DNA of 46,464 bases from Methylococcales bacterium (lineage in GTDB: Bacteria > Pseudomonadota > Gammaproteobacteria > Methylococcales > Methylomonadaceae). Made by a program: the position numbers and the translations under genes. A model generated the notes under the pieces. The model was not told the origin of the DNA and did no database searches. It worked only from the letters and a program-made list of their open reading frames with translations. Shown here piece after piece: positions 8,013 to 17,896 of this stretch. The stretch's first letter is position 1, and each line of letters begins with the position of its first letter. The stretch is from positions 1 to 46,464 of the forward strand of contig QVQE01000054.1 in assembly GCA_003584865.1 (NCBI GenBank). Reading direction: 5' to 3'.

Positions 8013-9668
8013 ATGATTAAATTATGGTTTAAAAGCGGATCGCCCTGGATATGGCTTAATGCAGCCGCAGTAAGTGTCTGTATGCTGATGGTTGTGGGTG
8101 TATTGGGTTTGGTTATTGTCCGAGGGGTCGGTCACTTTTGGCCGTCTCAAGTTGTCCAGTTTAGTTATCAGGAAGAAGGCAAGCAACCGCAGACCATTAT
8201 CGGCGAAAAAGTTGATTCAAGTGTCATGCCCGCTTTAATGGCTAAGTCAGCCGGTCATAAAATGACCGATAATGAAGAGACTTTAATTCAGTATTTGATT
8301 AAAGTTGGGAACCGTGACGTTACAGGCACTGATTTTCGTTGGATAGAAGAGCGCAATATAAAAGAACGCAGCGAGCCCCTTGAGTTGATGGTGATTGAGC
8401 GTAGAGAATGGGGCAATTTCTACGGTCGTTTGCTTGAAGTTAAAGAAGCCGGCAATACGCTTGCGACGGGGGCTGACGCTTGGTCGGTGCTACAAGTCAA
8501 GTTAGCCGAAGTACTGGTTGTCTATAAGCAAATAGCTCATTTAGAGAAAAAGGAAATTGGAGCCATTAATTATGGTCTTGAGCGTTTAAGGCTTAAACAA
8601 AAGAGATTACAGTTAGATAAGCAATGGGATGAAGCGGCTAAGCAACAAATAGCCTCAGAAACGGCTGCTTATGATGTTAAGTACAAAGAATATCAGGCAC
8701 AGCTAGCCACCTTATATCAACAAATAAGACGTTGTACGTTGGTGGCTGAGACAGAAAGCGGTACGCAGATAAAAATACCCTTAAATAAAGTAGTTAGAGC
8801 TTTTCAGCCTAATGCCATGTCAGTGCTGGATAAAATAGTTCATTACGGGGTTAAAGTCGTCGAGTTTTTAACGGAAGACCCACGTGAAGCCAATACAGAA
8901 GGCGGTATTTTTCCGGCTATCTTTGGTACCATTATGATGGTTATGATGATGTCGGTGATAGTGACCCCTTTTGGTGTTATTGCCGCTGTGTATTTACGTG
9001 AGTATGCTAAGCAGGGCTTTGTGACGCGGTTAATTAGAATCGCGGTTAATAATCTTGCCGGTGTACCCTCGGTGGTTTACGGGGTGTTTGGTTTAGGGTT
9101 TTTTGTCTATATTTTAGGCGGTAATATTGACCAACTGTTTTTCCCTGAATCTTTACCGGCACCGGTTTTTGGTACGCCTGGTTTGTTGTGGGCTTCAATT
9201 ACCTTGGCGTTATTAACATTGCCGGTTGTGATTGTGTCTACTGAAGAAGGCTTAGCGCGTATCCCTAGCTCGATCAGAGAAGGCAGTCTAGCCTTAGGAG
9301 CTACCAAGCTTGAAACCTTATGGTTAACTGTCTTGCCTATGGCGAGTCCCGCTATGATGACCGGGTTAATTCTTGCAGTAGCGAGAGCAGCAGGGGAGGT
9401 GGCTCCGTTAATGTTGGTGGGTGTTGTCAAGTTAGCACCTACATTACCACTCGATGGAAACTTTCCATTTTTGCATTTAGATAGAAAGTTTATGCATTTG
9501 GGTTTTCATATTTATGATGTTGGCTTTCAAAGTCCCAATGTAGAGGCGGCGAGGCCATTAGTTTATGCGACGGCATTATTATTGGTATTAGTGATTATAG
9601 GTCTAAATCTAGCTGCAATCATCATAAGAAATAATTTGCGAGAAAAATATCGGGCACTGGAAGGTTAA
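8013..9668 (+). CDS. pstA: Phosphate ABC transporter permease PstA (large form)
   Basis: A 551-residue partner permease of PstC. It has an N-terminal membrane helix (about 12-35) and a long inserted region up to about residue 290. Residues ~170-245 of the insert (LERLRLKQKRLQLDKQWDEA and neighbours) look coiled-coil. The permease core follows, with the EAA loop IREGSLALGATKLETLWLTV and the end AIIIRNNLREKYRALEG. E. coli PstA is 296 residues; longer forms occur in other gammaproteobacteria with the long PstC. No clear Shine-Dalgarno precedes the ATG. Confidence 0.9.
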   Translation: MIKLWFKSGSPWIWLNAAAVSVCMLMVVGVLGLVIVRGVGHFWPSQVVQFSYQEEGKQPQTIIGEKVDSSVMPALMAKSAGHKMTDNEETLIQYLIKVGNRDVTGTDFRWIEERNIKERSEPLELMVIERREWGNFYGRLLEVKEAGNTLATGADAWSVLQVKLAEVLVVYKQIAHLEKKEIGAINYGLERLRLKQKRLQLDKQWDEAAKQQIASETAAYDVKYKEYQAQLATLYQQIRRCTLVAETESGTQIKIPLNKVVRAFQPNAMSVLDKIVHYGVKVVEFLTEDPREANTEGGIFPAIFGTIMMVMMMSVIVTPFGVIAAVYLREYAKQGFVTRLIRIAVNNLAGVPSVVYGVFGLGFFVYILGGNIDQLFFPESLPAPVFGTPGLLWASITLALLTLPVVIVSTEEGLARIPSSIREGSLALGATKLETLWLTVLPMASPAMMTGLILAVARAAGEVAPLMLVGVVKLAPTLPLDGNFPFLHLDRKFMHLGFHIYDVGFQSPNVEAARPLVYATALLLVLVIIGLNLAAIIIRNNLREKYRALEG

Positions 9669-9672
9669 ATAA

Positions 9673-10506
9673 ATGTCAACACAACAAGTACGTACACACG
9701 CAATCGATATGAGTTCTGTTTTGCGTAATAAAGGTAGTGATAATGGGCAGAACGAAACGTGTATTAAGGTAGAAAATTTAAACCTTTTTTATGGCGAGAA
9801 GCAGGCACTACATAACATTAATCTGGAAATGCCCAAGAAAAAAGTGACGGCTTATATAGGCCCCAGTGGCTGTGGTAAGTCAACGTTATTACGCTGTATT
9901 AACAGAATGAATGATTTAGTGGATAGTGCAAGAATTGAAGGTCAAATTCTGCTGGATGGTGAAAATATCTATGATAAATCAGTCAATGTAGCCGCGTTAC
10001 GTCGACGTGTAGGTATGGTGTTTCAGAAGCCGAATCCTTTTCCAAAGTCCATTTTTGAAAATGTCGCTTACGGCCTTAGAATTCAGGGCATTAATGATAA
10101 GCGGATTTTAGAGGAAACGGTTGAAAACTCTTTGCGCGGTGCGGCGCTTTGGGATGAAATGAAAGATCGCTTGAATGATAACGCGCTGGGTATGTCAGGT
10201 GGGCAGCAACAACGATTAGTGATCGCTAGGGCGATTGCAATAGAGCCTGAAGTACTCTTACTCGATGAACCTGCCTCGGCATTAGATCCTATTTCAACGT
10301 TAAAAATTGAAGAGTTGATTAATGAGCTTAAAGAAAAATATACTATCGTGATTGTTACACATAATATGCAGCAGGCGGCACGTGTTTCTGATTATACTGC
10401 CTTTATGTATATGGGCGAGTTGATTGAAATGGGAACCACCAGCGAACTTTTTACCAATCCTGAAAAAAAACAAACAGAAGATTATATTACCGGTCGGTAC
10501 GGATAA
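9673..10506 (+). CDS. pstB: Phosphate ABC transporter ATPase PstB
   Basis: The cytoplasmic ATPase that drives phosphate import. 277 residues, with Walker [10 protein letters not shown] at 63-71, the ABC signature [11 protein letters not shown], and Walker [34 protein letters not shown] is the PstB-specific Q-loop region. Compared with E. coli PstB (257) it has an extra ~28-residue N-terminus. The ATG is preceded by GGAAGG inside the end of pstA, four bases after the pstA stop, so translation is probably coupled. Confidence 0.96.
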   Translation: MSTQQVRTHAIDMSSVLRNKGSDNGQNETCIKVENLNLFYGEKQALHNINLEMPKKKVTAYIGPSGCGKSTLLRCINRMNDLVDSARIEGQILLDGENIYDKSVNVAALRRRVGMVFQKPNPFPKSIFENVAYGLRIQGINDKRILEETVENSLRGAALWDEMKDRLNDNALGMSGGQQQRLVIARAIAIEPEVLLLDEPASALDPISTLKIEELINELKEKYTIVIVTHNMQQAARVSDYTAFMYMGELIEMGTTSELFTNPEKKQTEDYITGRYG

Positions 10507-10519
10507 TCAGGAGTAGACA

Positions 10520-11236
10520 ATGGACAACAGCAAAATCGGGCATCATATTTCAGAACAGTTCAATAAAGAACTTGAAGATATACGTAATAAAGTGTTAATG
10601 ATGGGGGGCTTGGTTGAGCGCCAGATAGAGCAAGCAATAGAGGCTTATACGACGGGCAATATGGAGTTAGCAGAGCAAGTCATTAAACAGGATAATGATG
10701 TTGACTTATTAGAGGTTGCTATCGATCAGGAGTGTACTCAGATTTTAGCGTTAAGGCAACCGACTGCGTTTGATTTAAGACTGTTAATCACGGTCATTAA
10801 AATTATTCATGAGATCGAGCGAGTCGGTGATAAGGCGGAACGTATAGCTGAAATGGCTATAAAATTAGCCAATGCGGAAATTAAAATGTCGCATCATGAG
10901 TTGGAGCACATGGCTCAACTCGTTAAAGGCATGATGCATGATGCCTTAGACTCTTTTGCTAGAATGACACTCGATGAGGTACCCGCTATTACTGCGCTAG
11001 ATGTTAATGTTGATAGGGAATATGACAGTATTCTTAGACAGTTAATTACCCGAATGATGGAAGACCCTAGAAATATCACCCGGACGTTAGATGTACTATG
11101 GACGGTTCGAGCTTTAGAAAGAATCGGTGATCACGCTTGTTATATTTGCGAACATCTGGTTTATATGATTAAAGGCGAAGATGTGCGGCATTTGAGTCAG
11201 GAAGAATTGGAAAAAAGGGTTAGAATTCCAAGATAG
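10520..11236 (+). CDS. phoU: Phosphate signalling/transport regulator PhoU
   Basis: A 238-residue all-helical protein with two PhoU repeats. The first carries KIIHEIERVGDKAERIAEMA and the second RALERIGDHACYICEHLV, the E-R-x-x-D metal-binding helices. PhoU links the Pst transporter to the PhoR sensor and keeps the Pho regulon off when phosphate is plentiful. AGGAG stands seven bases before the ATG. It is the last gene of the pst operon, as in most gammaproteobacteria; phoB and phoR are not in the window. Confidence 0.95.
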   Translation: MDNSKIGHHISEQFNKELEDIRNKVLMMGGLVERQIEQAIEAYTTGNMELAEQVIKQDNDVDLLEVAIDQECTQILALRQPTAFDLRLLITVIKIIHEIERVGDKAERIAEMAIKLANAEIKMSHHELEHMAQLVKGMMHDALDSFARMTLDEVPAITALDVNVDREYDSILRQLITRMMEDPRNITRTLDVLWTVRALERIGDHACYICEHLVYMIKGEDVRHLSQEELEKRVRIPR

Positions 11237-11266
11237 ACTTTTATTTGTTTATTTGTTTACTTGTTT

Positions 11267-11301
11267 CTACAGTTATCGTGTGCTTTTATCGATGACTGTA
11301 G
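11267..11301. repeat. Stem-loop between convergent phoU and ubiB
   Basis: CTACAGTTATCG (11267-11278) and CGATGACTGTAG (11290-11301) form a 12-bp stem with one G-T wobble and an 11-base loop. It is the likely transcript end for the converging genes, but there is no T-run on either strand, so it is not a textbook terminator. A TTATTTGT direct repeat lies just upstream. Confidence 0.5.
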
Positions 11302-11334
11302 GGCGGGATAATTTAAACCAGCTTTAGAATATAT

Positions 11335-12885
11335 CTACCTAAACAAAATAATTAAACTGATAACAGCCGTGCTAATAATCATCGTCCATAGTGTGGTATT
11401 GTGGTTATTATTGAGTTCCTGGCGTATCAAGTTTATTTCTCTTTGCAGTGCTTCGGCTTGTTGTTGTGCTTGAGCCGTATTGTTCAGTGCCTTGTAAATC
11501 AAAGAGGGTACTTCTGGGAATTGTTCGGCAAACTCCGGAAATTGTTTGATGATCTTGTTAATCTTGGCTTTAGGACTTATTCGATCCTGGAACCATTTTT
11601 CAAGATAAGGTTTAGCGGTTTGCCATAAATCCAGATCAGGATAAAGCTGTCTGCCTAAGCCTTCGATATTCAGCAGTGTTTTTTGTAACAACACCAGTTG
11701 CGGTTGTACCCGCATATCAAAGCGTCGCGCTGTTTGAAATAGACGCAGTAAAAGTTGCCCAAACGAAATGTCTTTTAGTGGCTTTTCAAAGATGGGTTCA
11801 CAGACACTGCGAATGGCAGACTCAAATTCTTCTATCCGAGTCGTACTCGGTACCCAACCTGATTCCACATGCATTTCTGCGACTTTTCTATAGTCACGAT
11901 TAAAGAATGCTAAAAAGTTTTCTGCTAAGTAACGTTGATCAGATAACGATAGTGTGCCAACAATACCAAAATCAACAGCGATATATTTATCAGGAAGATC
12001 AACAAAAATATTACCGGGGTGCATGTCGGCATGAAAAAAGTTATCTCTAAAGACTTGGGTAAAGAAGATCTCCACACCTCGTTCTGCGAGTACTTTAAAG
12101 TTTGCGCCTCCTTCTCTAAGTTGTTCGATTTCTCCCACAGGGATACCGTGAATTCTTTCCATGACCATCACTTTCTTACGTGTTAATGGCCAATGAATTT
12201 CGGGTATATAAATCAACTCAGAGTTTTCAAAGTTACGGCGAAGTTTAGAGGCATTCGAGGCTTCTCTTAACAGGTCGAGTTCATCCAGCGTTGTTTTTTC
12301 AAATTCAGTCACGACTTCCATTGCCCGTAATCGTTTAGCATCAGGCCAGAATTTCTCGGCAAAACGCGCTAACTCATACAGTAAGCCAATATCAGAACGT
12401 ATTCTTGTTTCGATATCGGGACGCAATACTTTAACGATAACATTTTCGCCGCTATGTAAAACCGCTGTATGGACTTGAGCAACGGAAGCAGAGGCTAAGG
12501 GAAAAGGATCAAACTCTGCAAAAGCTTCCTCAATCGTCATATCGAGTTCTTTTTCGATAATATTACGAGCAATTTCATTAGCAAAAGGTGGCACTCGATC
12601 TTGAAGCTTGACGAGTTCATCCGCGATATCATCAGGGAGGATGTCTTTACGAGTTGAGAGTGCTTGGCCAAATTTGACGTAGATGGGACCTAGATCTTCT
12701 AAAGCGCGTCTTATTCTTACTGCATGAGATTCAGTTCTGGATTTAAGCCAAAAGCTGGGAGTAATAAAGGCTAGATAACGAATGGGACGGAATAAATGGG
12801 TCTTTAAAACGATTTCGTCTAGGCCATGGTATACCAGAACCCAATTAATATGGATTAGGCGTAAGATTAAGTGAGGTCGAAGCAC
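11335..12885 (-). CDS. ubiB: Ubiquinone biosynthesis ATPase/kinase-like protein UbiB
   Basis: A 516-residue member of the ABC1/ADCK/UbiB atypical-kinase family needed for ubiquinone synthesis. It shows the KxGQ motif ([20 protein letters not shown]) near residue 71, the Ala-rich loop [11 protein letters not shown] near 130, the [12 protein letters not shown] catalytic region, and AVDFGIVG as the metal-binding DFG. One membrane helix ends the protein ([17 protein letters not shown]), which anchors it to the inner membrane. It overlaps the end of ubiJ by 19 bases, so the ubiE-ubiJ-ubiB genes form one unit as in E. coli. Confidence 0.95.
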   Translation of the reverse strand: MLRPHLILRLIHINWVLVYHGLDEIVLKTHLFRPIRYLAFITPSFWLKSRTESHAVRIRRALEDLGPIYVKFGQALSTRKDILPDDIADELVKLQDRVPPFANEIARNIIEKELDMTIEEAFAEFDPFPLASASVAQVHTAVLHSGENVIVKVLRPDIETRIRSDIGLLYELARFAEKFWPDAKRLRAMEVVTEFEKTTLDELDLLREASNASKLRRNFENSELIYIPEIHWPLTRKKVMVMERIHGIPVGEIEQLREGGANFKVLAERGVEIFFTQVFRDNFFHADMHPGNIFVDLPDKYIAVDFGIVGTLSLSDQRYLAENFLAFFNRDYRKVAEMHVESGWVPSTTRIEEFESAIRSVCEPIFEKPLKDISFGQLLLRLFQTARRFDMRVQPQLVLLQKTLLNIEGLGRQLYPDLDLWQTAKPYLEKWFQDRISPKAKINKIIKQFPEFAEQFPEVPSLIYKALNNTAQAQQQAEALQREINLIRQELNNNHNTTLWTMIISTAVISLIILFR

Positions 12886-13505
12886 GAGTTACCTATGTTA
12901 AGAATTTTTTCTAAACGTTCAATGCGACTTTGTAAACGATCAAAGTCAGTGCGTAAGTCATCAACTTGTACGTAATAAATATCCAGTTCCGGTGCTGCGG
13001 GAAGTTGACGAGTTTCTTCTTGAATAAATTCCGAGCAGTTAAGTCTGAACGTTTCAATAGACTCATGACTCCAGCTTTGCCCTGCTTTAAAAAACTGACC
13101 CAGGCTATCAGCAATCTTATCACCGATGTAAGGCGCTAACAGTTGTTCTAAATTAAGATCTAGATTAGCTAACAGTTCCTGAAACTTTCGACCCGTGTGT
13201 GCATCACCTTCAATGCTTACCTGACCCGAAAAAATTGAACGCATCGGCTTTGAACTAAGCCCCATCAAGCTAAAAGCAAGAGCCGAACCGGTTAATGTGG
13301 TATCTATTTTATCAGTACTGTAATCCAGTAATTGAATTGAATCAGTCGTTGGGTACAGATAAAATGTTTCATTAAAGGGTTGAAGAGTGATGGCAATCAC
13401 TTTTCCACTTAAAGGCTCTAAATAAGCACGACTGTTCTGATTTAAATCAAGAAAGGCATTAAGTGCCGTTTCAAATGCACCCATTATCAATGGTTTGATT
13501 ACCAT
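12867..13505 (-). CDS. ubiJ: Ubiquinone biosynthesis accessory factor UbiJ
   Basis: An SCP2-fold lipid-binding protein that, with UbiK, scaffolds the Ubi complex. With the start I chose ([19 protein letters not shown]) it has 212 residues; E. coli UbiJ has 201. The SCP2 domain covers about residues 10-110 ([36 protein letters not shown]). A coiled coil ends it ([21 protein letters not shown]). The longer ORF reading from 13538 would overlap ubiE, whereas this ATG begins one base after the ubiE stop. A third option is the ATG at 13484. Confidence 0.85.
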   Translation of the reverse strand: MVIKPLIMGAFETALNAFLDLNQNSRAYLEPLSGKVIAITLQPFNETFYLYPTTDSIQLLDYSTDKIDTTLTGSALAFSLMGLSSKPMRSIFSGQVSIEGDAHTGRKFQELLANLDLNLEQLLAPYIGDKIADSLGQFFKAGQSWSHESIETFRLNCSEFIQEETRQLPAAPELDIYYVQVDDLRTDFDRLQSRIERLEKILNIGNSCFDLT

Positions 13506-13506
13506 G

Positions 13507-14256
13507 CTAGATTTTATAACCTCTATGCACAGCCACAATGCCTTGTGTCATATTAAAATATTCGCAGCGTTCTAAGCCCGCTGCTATCATCATGTTTTTA
13601 AGTTCTTCTTGCTTAGGGTGCATACGAATAGATTCAGCTAGATAACGGTAACTGTCTTCATCTTTTGCAACCACTTTACCAATCTTCGGTAGTAACTTAA
13701 AGGAATAGAAGTCGTACATCTTTTCAGTGATTTTATCGATAGGATGCGAAAACTCCAGCACAATCACTCGTCCACCCGGTTTTAATACGCGATACATAGA
13801 CCGTAAGGCCGCATCTTTATCTGTGACATTACGAAGACCAAAAGCGATACAGACACAGTCGAAGGTATTGTCTTCAAAAGGAAGGCATTCCGCATTAACC
13901 TGCACATAGCGAATATTACCGGTCAAGCCTTTGTCTATGAGTCTATTACGACCTGTACGTAACATTTCAGAATTAATATCCGCTAGTACAACCTGGCCAT
14001 CTTTGCCCACACGTTGCTCAAACAGTACCGTTAAATCGCCAGTGCCACCGGCTAGATCAAGCACTTGTTCACCTTTTCGAACATTACTTAACTGTACGGC
14101 AACACGTTTCCAGATACGATGAATGCCGAGTGACATCAAATCATTCATGATGTCGTATTGTCCCGCAACCGAATCAAAAACACCGCGTACCAGATTAACC
14201 TTGTCTTCAGTTGCAACTTGTTTGAAACCAAAATGAGTGGTTTTATCGTTTGTCAT
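13507..14256 (-). CDS. ubiE: Ubiquinone/menaquinone C-methyltransferase UbiE
   Basis: A 249-residue SAM-dependent methyltransferase for the C-methylation step of ubiquinone (and menaquinone, if made). It has the SAM-binding motif [20 protein letters not shown], the UbiE signature [18 protein letters not shown], and [17 protein letters not shown]. The end [11 protein letters not shown] matches the family. It is first of the ubi trio; the DUF971 gene lies eight bases upstream on the same strand. Confidence 0.96.
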   Translation of the reverse strand: MTNDKTTHFGFKQVATEDKVNLVRGVFDSVAGQYDIMNDLMSLGIHRIWKRVAVQLSNVRKGEQVLDLAGGTGDLTVLFEQRVGKDGQVVLADINSEMLRTGRNRLIDKGLTGNIRYVQVNAECLPFEDNTFDCVCIAFGLRNVTDKDAALRSMYRVLKPGGRVIVLEFSHPIDKITEKMYDFYSFKLLPKIGKVVAKDEDSYRYLAESIRMHPKQEELKNMMIAAGLERCEYFNMTQGIVAVHRGYKI

Positions 14257-14264
14257 TTTTATAC

Positions 14265-14654
14265 CTAATTTTTTAATGTTTCTTTACGCTTATGGCCCGC
14301 AGCTTCTAGGTTATTAAGGTAATTGACCCACAAGACTTGATATTCAGCGCCTAATTTGTACAGTAAATCCCACGTATAAATACCACTGTTATGGTCATCG
14401 CTAAAGACCGGAGAAATAGCATAATTACCAATGGGTTTAATTTCTTTAATCGTTACATCTTCTTTATTTAACTGTAATATCTCTTGACCAGGGGCATAGC
14501 CTATCGCTTCAGCAGAAGGCGTATAGACACGCAGATATTCACAGGGTAATTGAAAAACACTACCGTTATCAAAACTAATTTCGAGAATATTCGAAACCTG
14601 ATGAAGTTTGATTTCAGTAGGCCATGTATTGCAGGGTTGTACAGTTAGGCGCAT
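14265..14654 (-). CDS. DUF971 (GBBH-like N-terminal domain) protein
   Basis: A small protein of 129 residues with the DUF971 pattern: [24 protein letters not shown] near the start, [26 protein letters not shown] in the middle. This domain is the N-terminal, often zinc-binding, part of gamma-butyrobetaine hydroxylase; stand-alone bacterial versions often sit next to hslVU or ubi genes, as here. The function of the free domain is unknown; a link to iron-sulfur cluster proteins has been suggested for related domains. It lies between hslU and ubiE in the same direction. Confidence 0.8.
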   Translation of the reverse strand: MRLTVQPCNTWPTEIKLHQVSNILEISFDNGSVFQLPCEYLRVYTPSAEAIGYAPGQEILQLNKEDVTIKEIKPIGNYAISPVFSDDHNSGIYTWDLLYKLGAEYQVLWVNYLNNLEAAGHKRKETLKN

Positions 14655-14691
14655 AGGATTTTATAAAATATGATTCAGTGATGATATGCTA

Positions 14692-16029
14692 TTACAAAAT
14701 ATAACGACTCAAGTCTTCGTCATCGGCAAACTCAGTTAAGTGTTGATCAACATAAGCGGCATCAATAATAAGGCTTTGATCTTTAAGATCGGGGGCATTA
14801 TAAGAGATGTCTTCAAGCAACCGCTCCAGCATAGTGTGTAGTCGTCTTGCGCCTATATTTTCGGTGCGTTCATTAACCTGCCAGCCGAGTTCGGCAATAC
14901 GTTGAATACCGTCTTTAGCAAACGATAAAGAAACACCTTCTGTGGCAAGTAGGGCAGTGTATTGTTCGGTTAAAGATGCATTGGGTTCAGTTAAAATGCG
15001 CACGAAATCGTCTGCTGTCAAGGCACTAAGCTCAACTCTAATGGGAAAGCGACCTTGTAACTCAGGAATCAAGTCTGAAGGTTTTGCAACATGGAACGCC
15101 CCTGAAGCAATGAATAAAATATGATCTGTTTTAATAGCGCCATATTTTGTACTGACTGTACTGCCTTCGACTAACGGTAATAAATCTCGCTGTACCCCTT
15201 CGCGAGAGACTTCACCGCCACCCCCGCCGAGTTCAGAGCGTTTACATATTTTGTCTATTTCATCAAGAAAGACAATGCCATTTTGTTCTACAGATTCAAC
15301 GGCGCGAAAGCGAATATCATCTTCATTGACCAGCTTAGCGGCTTCTTCTTCCTGTATCGCTTTTAAAGCTTTTTTAATGGGCATCTTACGTGACTTGGTT
15401 TTTCCAGAACTTAAGTTTTGAAACATACCTTGCAACTGGCTAGTCATTTCTTCCATGCCAGGAGGCGCCATAATTTCTACGCCCATTGATGCAACATGTA
15501 CATCAATTTCAATTTCTTTGGTATCAAGATCACCTTCACGTAATTTTTTACGCATTTTTTGTCGGGTTGATTCTTCGGTTTCGGAGAGCATTCCCCCTTC
15601 TGCACGGGGTAATAGCATATCCAAAACTTTTTCTTCTGCTGCTTCGTAAGCTTTGTTTTCAACTTTTTCCATTTCTGCTGTCCGGGTCATTTTGACAGCC
15701 GTATCGACCAGGTCTCGGATAATGGATTCAACATCTCGACCCACATATCCGACTTCGGTAAATTTTGTTGCTTCAATTTTAATAAAAGGGGCATTTGCCA
15801 AGCGTGCGAGACGGCGGGCAATTTCAGTTTTACCAACACCGGTTGGGCCAATCATTAAAATATTTTTAGGGGTGATTTCATCACGTAAGGAAGAATCAAC
15901 CTGTTGACGGCGCCAACGATTTCTTAAGGCGATTGCAACCGAGCGTTTAGCACTGGCTTGACCAACAATATGTTTATCAAGTTCACTTACAATTTCTTTA
16001 GGGGTCATCTGTGTCATGCGGTTACTCAT
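14692..16029 (-). CDS. hslU: ATP-dependent protease ATPase subunit HslU
   Basis: An AAA+ unfoldase that feeds substrates to the HslV peptidase. 445 residues, Walker A GPTGVGKT at 61-68, Walker [13 protein letters not shown], the pore motif GYVGRD near residue 93, and the charged I-domain in the middle. The C-terminus ends DLSRYIL, the conserved tail that inserts into HslV and activates it. Its start overlaps the hslV end by eight bases, so translation is coupled. Confidence 0.97.
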   Translation of the reverse strand: MSNRMTQMTPKEIVSELDKHIVGQASAKRSVAIALRNRWRRQQVDSSLRDEITPKNILMIGPTGVGKTEIARRLARLANAPFIKIEATKFTEVGYVGRDVESIIRDLVDTAVKMTRTAEMEKVENKAYEAAEEKVLDMLLPRAEGGMLSETEESTRQKMRKKLREGDLDTKEIEIDVHVASMGVEIMAPPGMEEMTSQLQGMFQNLSSGKTKSRKMPIKKALKAIQEEEAAKLVNEDDIRFRAVESVEQNGIVFLDEIDKICKRSELGGGGGEVSREGVQRDLLPLVEGSTVSTKYGAIKTDHILFIASGAFHVAKPSDLIPELQGRFPIRVELSALTADDFVRILTEPNASLTEQYTALLATEGVSLSFAKDGIQRIAELGWQVNERTENIGARRLHTMLERLLEDISYNAPDLKDQSLIIDAAYVDQHLTEFADDEDLSRYIL

Positions 16030-16567
16030 TGGGTTCTGCGTCTAATTCTTCAATGCGGAGATTATGATTGGTATAGATACAAATATCTGCCGCTATATTT
16101 AATGACCTTTCTACAATCTCGCGGGCACTGAGGTCGGTATTTTCTAATAATGCCCGTGCAGCCGCTTGAGCAAAAGCACCACCCGAACCTATTGCCATTA
16201 AGTCATATTCTGGCTCAATGACATCACCCGTTCCAGAGATAATGAGAGACGTTTTAGCATCTGCGATGGTTAGCAAGGCTTCTAGCTTACGCAAGGCGCG
16301 GTCTGTGCGCCAATCTTTAGCCATTTCTACAGCCGCACGTGTTAAGTTACCACGATGCTTTTCGAGCTTACTTTCAAAATGCTCAAATAAAGTAAAAGCA
16401 TCAGCGGTTGCGCCAGCAAATCCAGCAATCACTTTATCATGATACAGGCGGCGCACTTTACGTGCATTGCCTTTCATGACGGTATTGCCAAGAGTGACTT
16501 GGCCGTCACCACCAATGACTACTTTATTGCCTCGGCGCACAGAAAGTATGGTTGTTCCTCTAAACAC
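16022..16567 (-). CDS. hslV: ATP-dependent protease peptidase subunit HslV
   Basis: A threonine peptidase of the proteasome β type, forming the double hexamer of HslUV. 181 residues. The catalytic Thr is in [20 protein letters not shown]; here four residues (MFRG) precede it, so a short propeptide must be removed, unlike E. coli where only Met is removed. [20 protein letters not shown] and [17 protein letters not shown] are conserved. It heads the hslVU pair. Confidence 0.97.
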   Translation of the reverse strand: MFRGTTILSVRRGNKVVIGGDGQVTLGNTVMKGNARKVRRLYHDKVIAGFAGATADAFTLFEHFESKLEKHRGNLTRAAVEMAKDWRTDRALRKLEALLTIADAKTSLIISGTGDVIEPEYDLMAIGSGGAFAQAAARALLENTDLSAREIVERSLNIAADICIYTNHNLRIEELDAEPNE

Positions 16568-16666
16568 GTTAATATCCTATTAATATAAAAAAACAGGTTG
16601 CTGATTTTACAGGGTATGCACTTAAGATGTGGGAAAAATATATCAACAACGTAAGTGTTTGCAACA

Positions 16667-17071
16667 TTATTTTATAAAGCAGCTTTTTTCAGCTGAGGCT
16701 TCTGCTTCTTTAAGGCGAGATCTTAAATCTTTAGATTGAGCGGGGTCACGGAAAACTGCCCCTGCATCACCTGTTTGTCCCTTACTTAAATAAGTAAAAG
16801 TCTTTGCCGATTCAAACTCGCTAAAGCTTAGTTTTTCAGCAATTTTGTCTATTTTACAGCCACAAGCGTATTGATTGATATAGCTAAGGCCGCCATGTTG
16901 AGCCACACAGTTTAAGACATATTCAACACGATCGCGGGTTGGGTAATCATTGACTACAGCAGGTGCTTCAACCGGTGCTTGCTCAAGTGGTTTTTCGGAT
17001 GTTGTTGAGCAGCCGAATAAGAGAGTACTTAATAATATGACTAATTGATAGGTGCTGTATTTAATTTTCAT
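16667..17071 (-). CDS. Small lipoprotein of unknown function
   Basis: The predicted lipoprotein starts at an internal Met (134 residues): MKIKYSTYQLVILLSTLLFGC, a lipoprotein signal peptide with lipobox LFGC and Cys at 21. After a Pro/Glu/Ala linker comes a domain with four further cysteines (VLNCVAQHGGLSYINQYACGCKIDKI and a late SCF). These could form disulfides. The longer ORF start would put seven residues before the signal peptide, so I prefer this one; neither has a clear ribosome site. I do not recognise the domain. It faces away from mobA. Confidence 0.65.
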   Translation of the reverse strand: MKIKYSTYQLVILLSTLLFGCSTTSEKPLEQAPVEAPAVVNDYPTRDRVEYVLNCVAQHGGLSYINQYACGCKIDKIAEKLSFSEFESAKTFTYLSKGQTGDAGAVFRDPAQSKDLRSRLKEAEASAEKSCFIK

Positions 17072-17288
17072 TGGTGATACTGATTCCATCATTAATAAAG
17101 TAAAAAGGTTATTGGGTGAACAAAGTTATTTCCATTTATATTAGAATACCTATCATTTTAACTGAAAAATGATTTTGTATTCTACAGTTAGGTAAGACGC
17201 AATAATAAACCACTCCATCTAGAGGAGGGTATTTTATTTAGTGTGAGTTACCTTAGGAGCAGAACAACAATTTTCCTGAGTTAATAAT

Positions 17289-17879
17289 ATGGATAATCAA
17301 AAAGTGATAGCGGGTGTCATTTTAGCGGGTGGGCTTGCCAGACGAATGAATAATCAAGATAAGGGCTTAGTATTGTACAAAGGGAAGCCATTGATTAGCT
17401 ACGCTATAAAAGCACTCTCTGGGGTCACCGAGGAAATACTTATCAATGCAAATAGAAATCTGGCCGTTTACCAGACTTTTGGATTACCCGTTGTTACTGA
17501 TCTGACGGCAGATTTTCAAGGCCCCCTGGCAGGAATATTGAGTGCAATGGTATTTACAACTGCCGATGTCCTGGTTGTTGTTCCTTGTGACTCACCGTTG
17601 ATTAAAGCTGAACATTTACAAAAATTACTAACGATGCGTGCCGAAACTAATGCTGCTGTAGCTGTTGCATTTGATGGAGAAAGATTGCACCCTGTTTTTT
17701 TAGCGATAAAAACATCATTAAAGTCTAGTTTACAAAATTATTTGGAGAGTGGTCATCGTAAGGTTGATCAATGGCTAAAACAGCATCCCATGGTGATCGT
17801 CGATTTTAGTGACCAGCCTTGTATTTTCAGTAACATAAACACATTAACTGACTTAGAGGTACTTGAAGCTTTAAAGTGA
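17289..17879 (+). CDS. mobA: Molybdenum cofactor guanylyltransferase MobA
   Basis: Attaches GMP to molybdopterin to make the bis-MGD cofactor of molybdoenzymes. 196 residues with the nucleotide-binding start ILAGGLARRMNNQDKGLVLY, where GGxARRM-x-x-x-DKGL is the MobA signature. It also has DLTADFQGPLAGILSAM and VVVPCDSPLIKAEHL, containing the metal-binding Asp. It appears monocistronic and converges with the long PBP gene 17 bases away. A weak GAG ribosome site lies about eight bases before the ATG. Confidence 0.93.
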   Translation: MDNQKVIAGVILAGGLARRMNNQDKGLVLYKGKPLISYAIKALSGVTEEILINANRNLAVYQTFGLPVVTDLTADFQGPLAGILSAMVFTTADVLVVVPCDSPLIKAEHLQKLLTMRAETNAAVAVAFDGERLHPVFLAIKTSLKSSLQNYLESGHRKVDQWLKQHPMVIVDFSDQPCIFSNINTLTDLEVLEALK

Positions 17880-17896
17880 GCCTGACTATCAATAAA

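Noticed and set aside
15477-15907. Alternative ORFs on both strands within hslU
   Set aside because: They overlap a full-length, highly conserved hslU and have no independent support.
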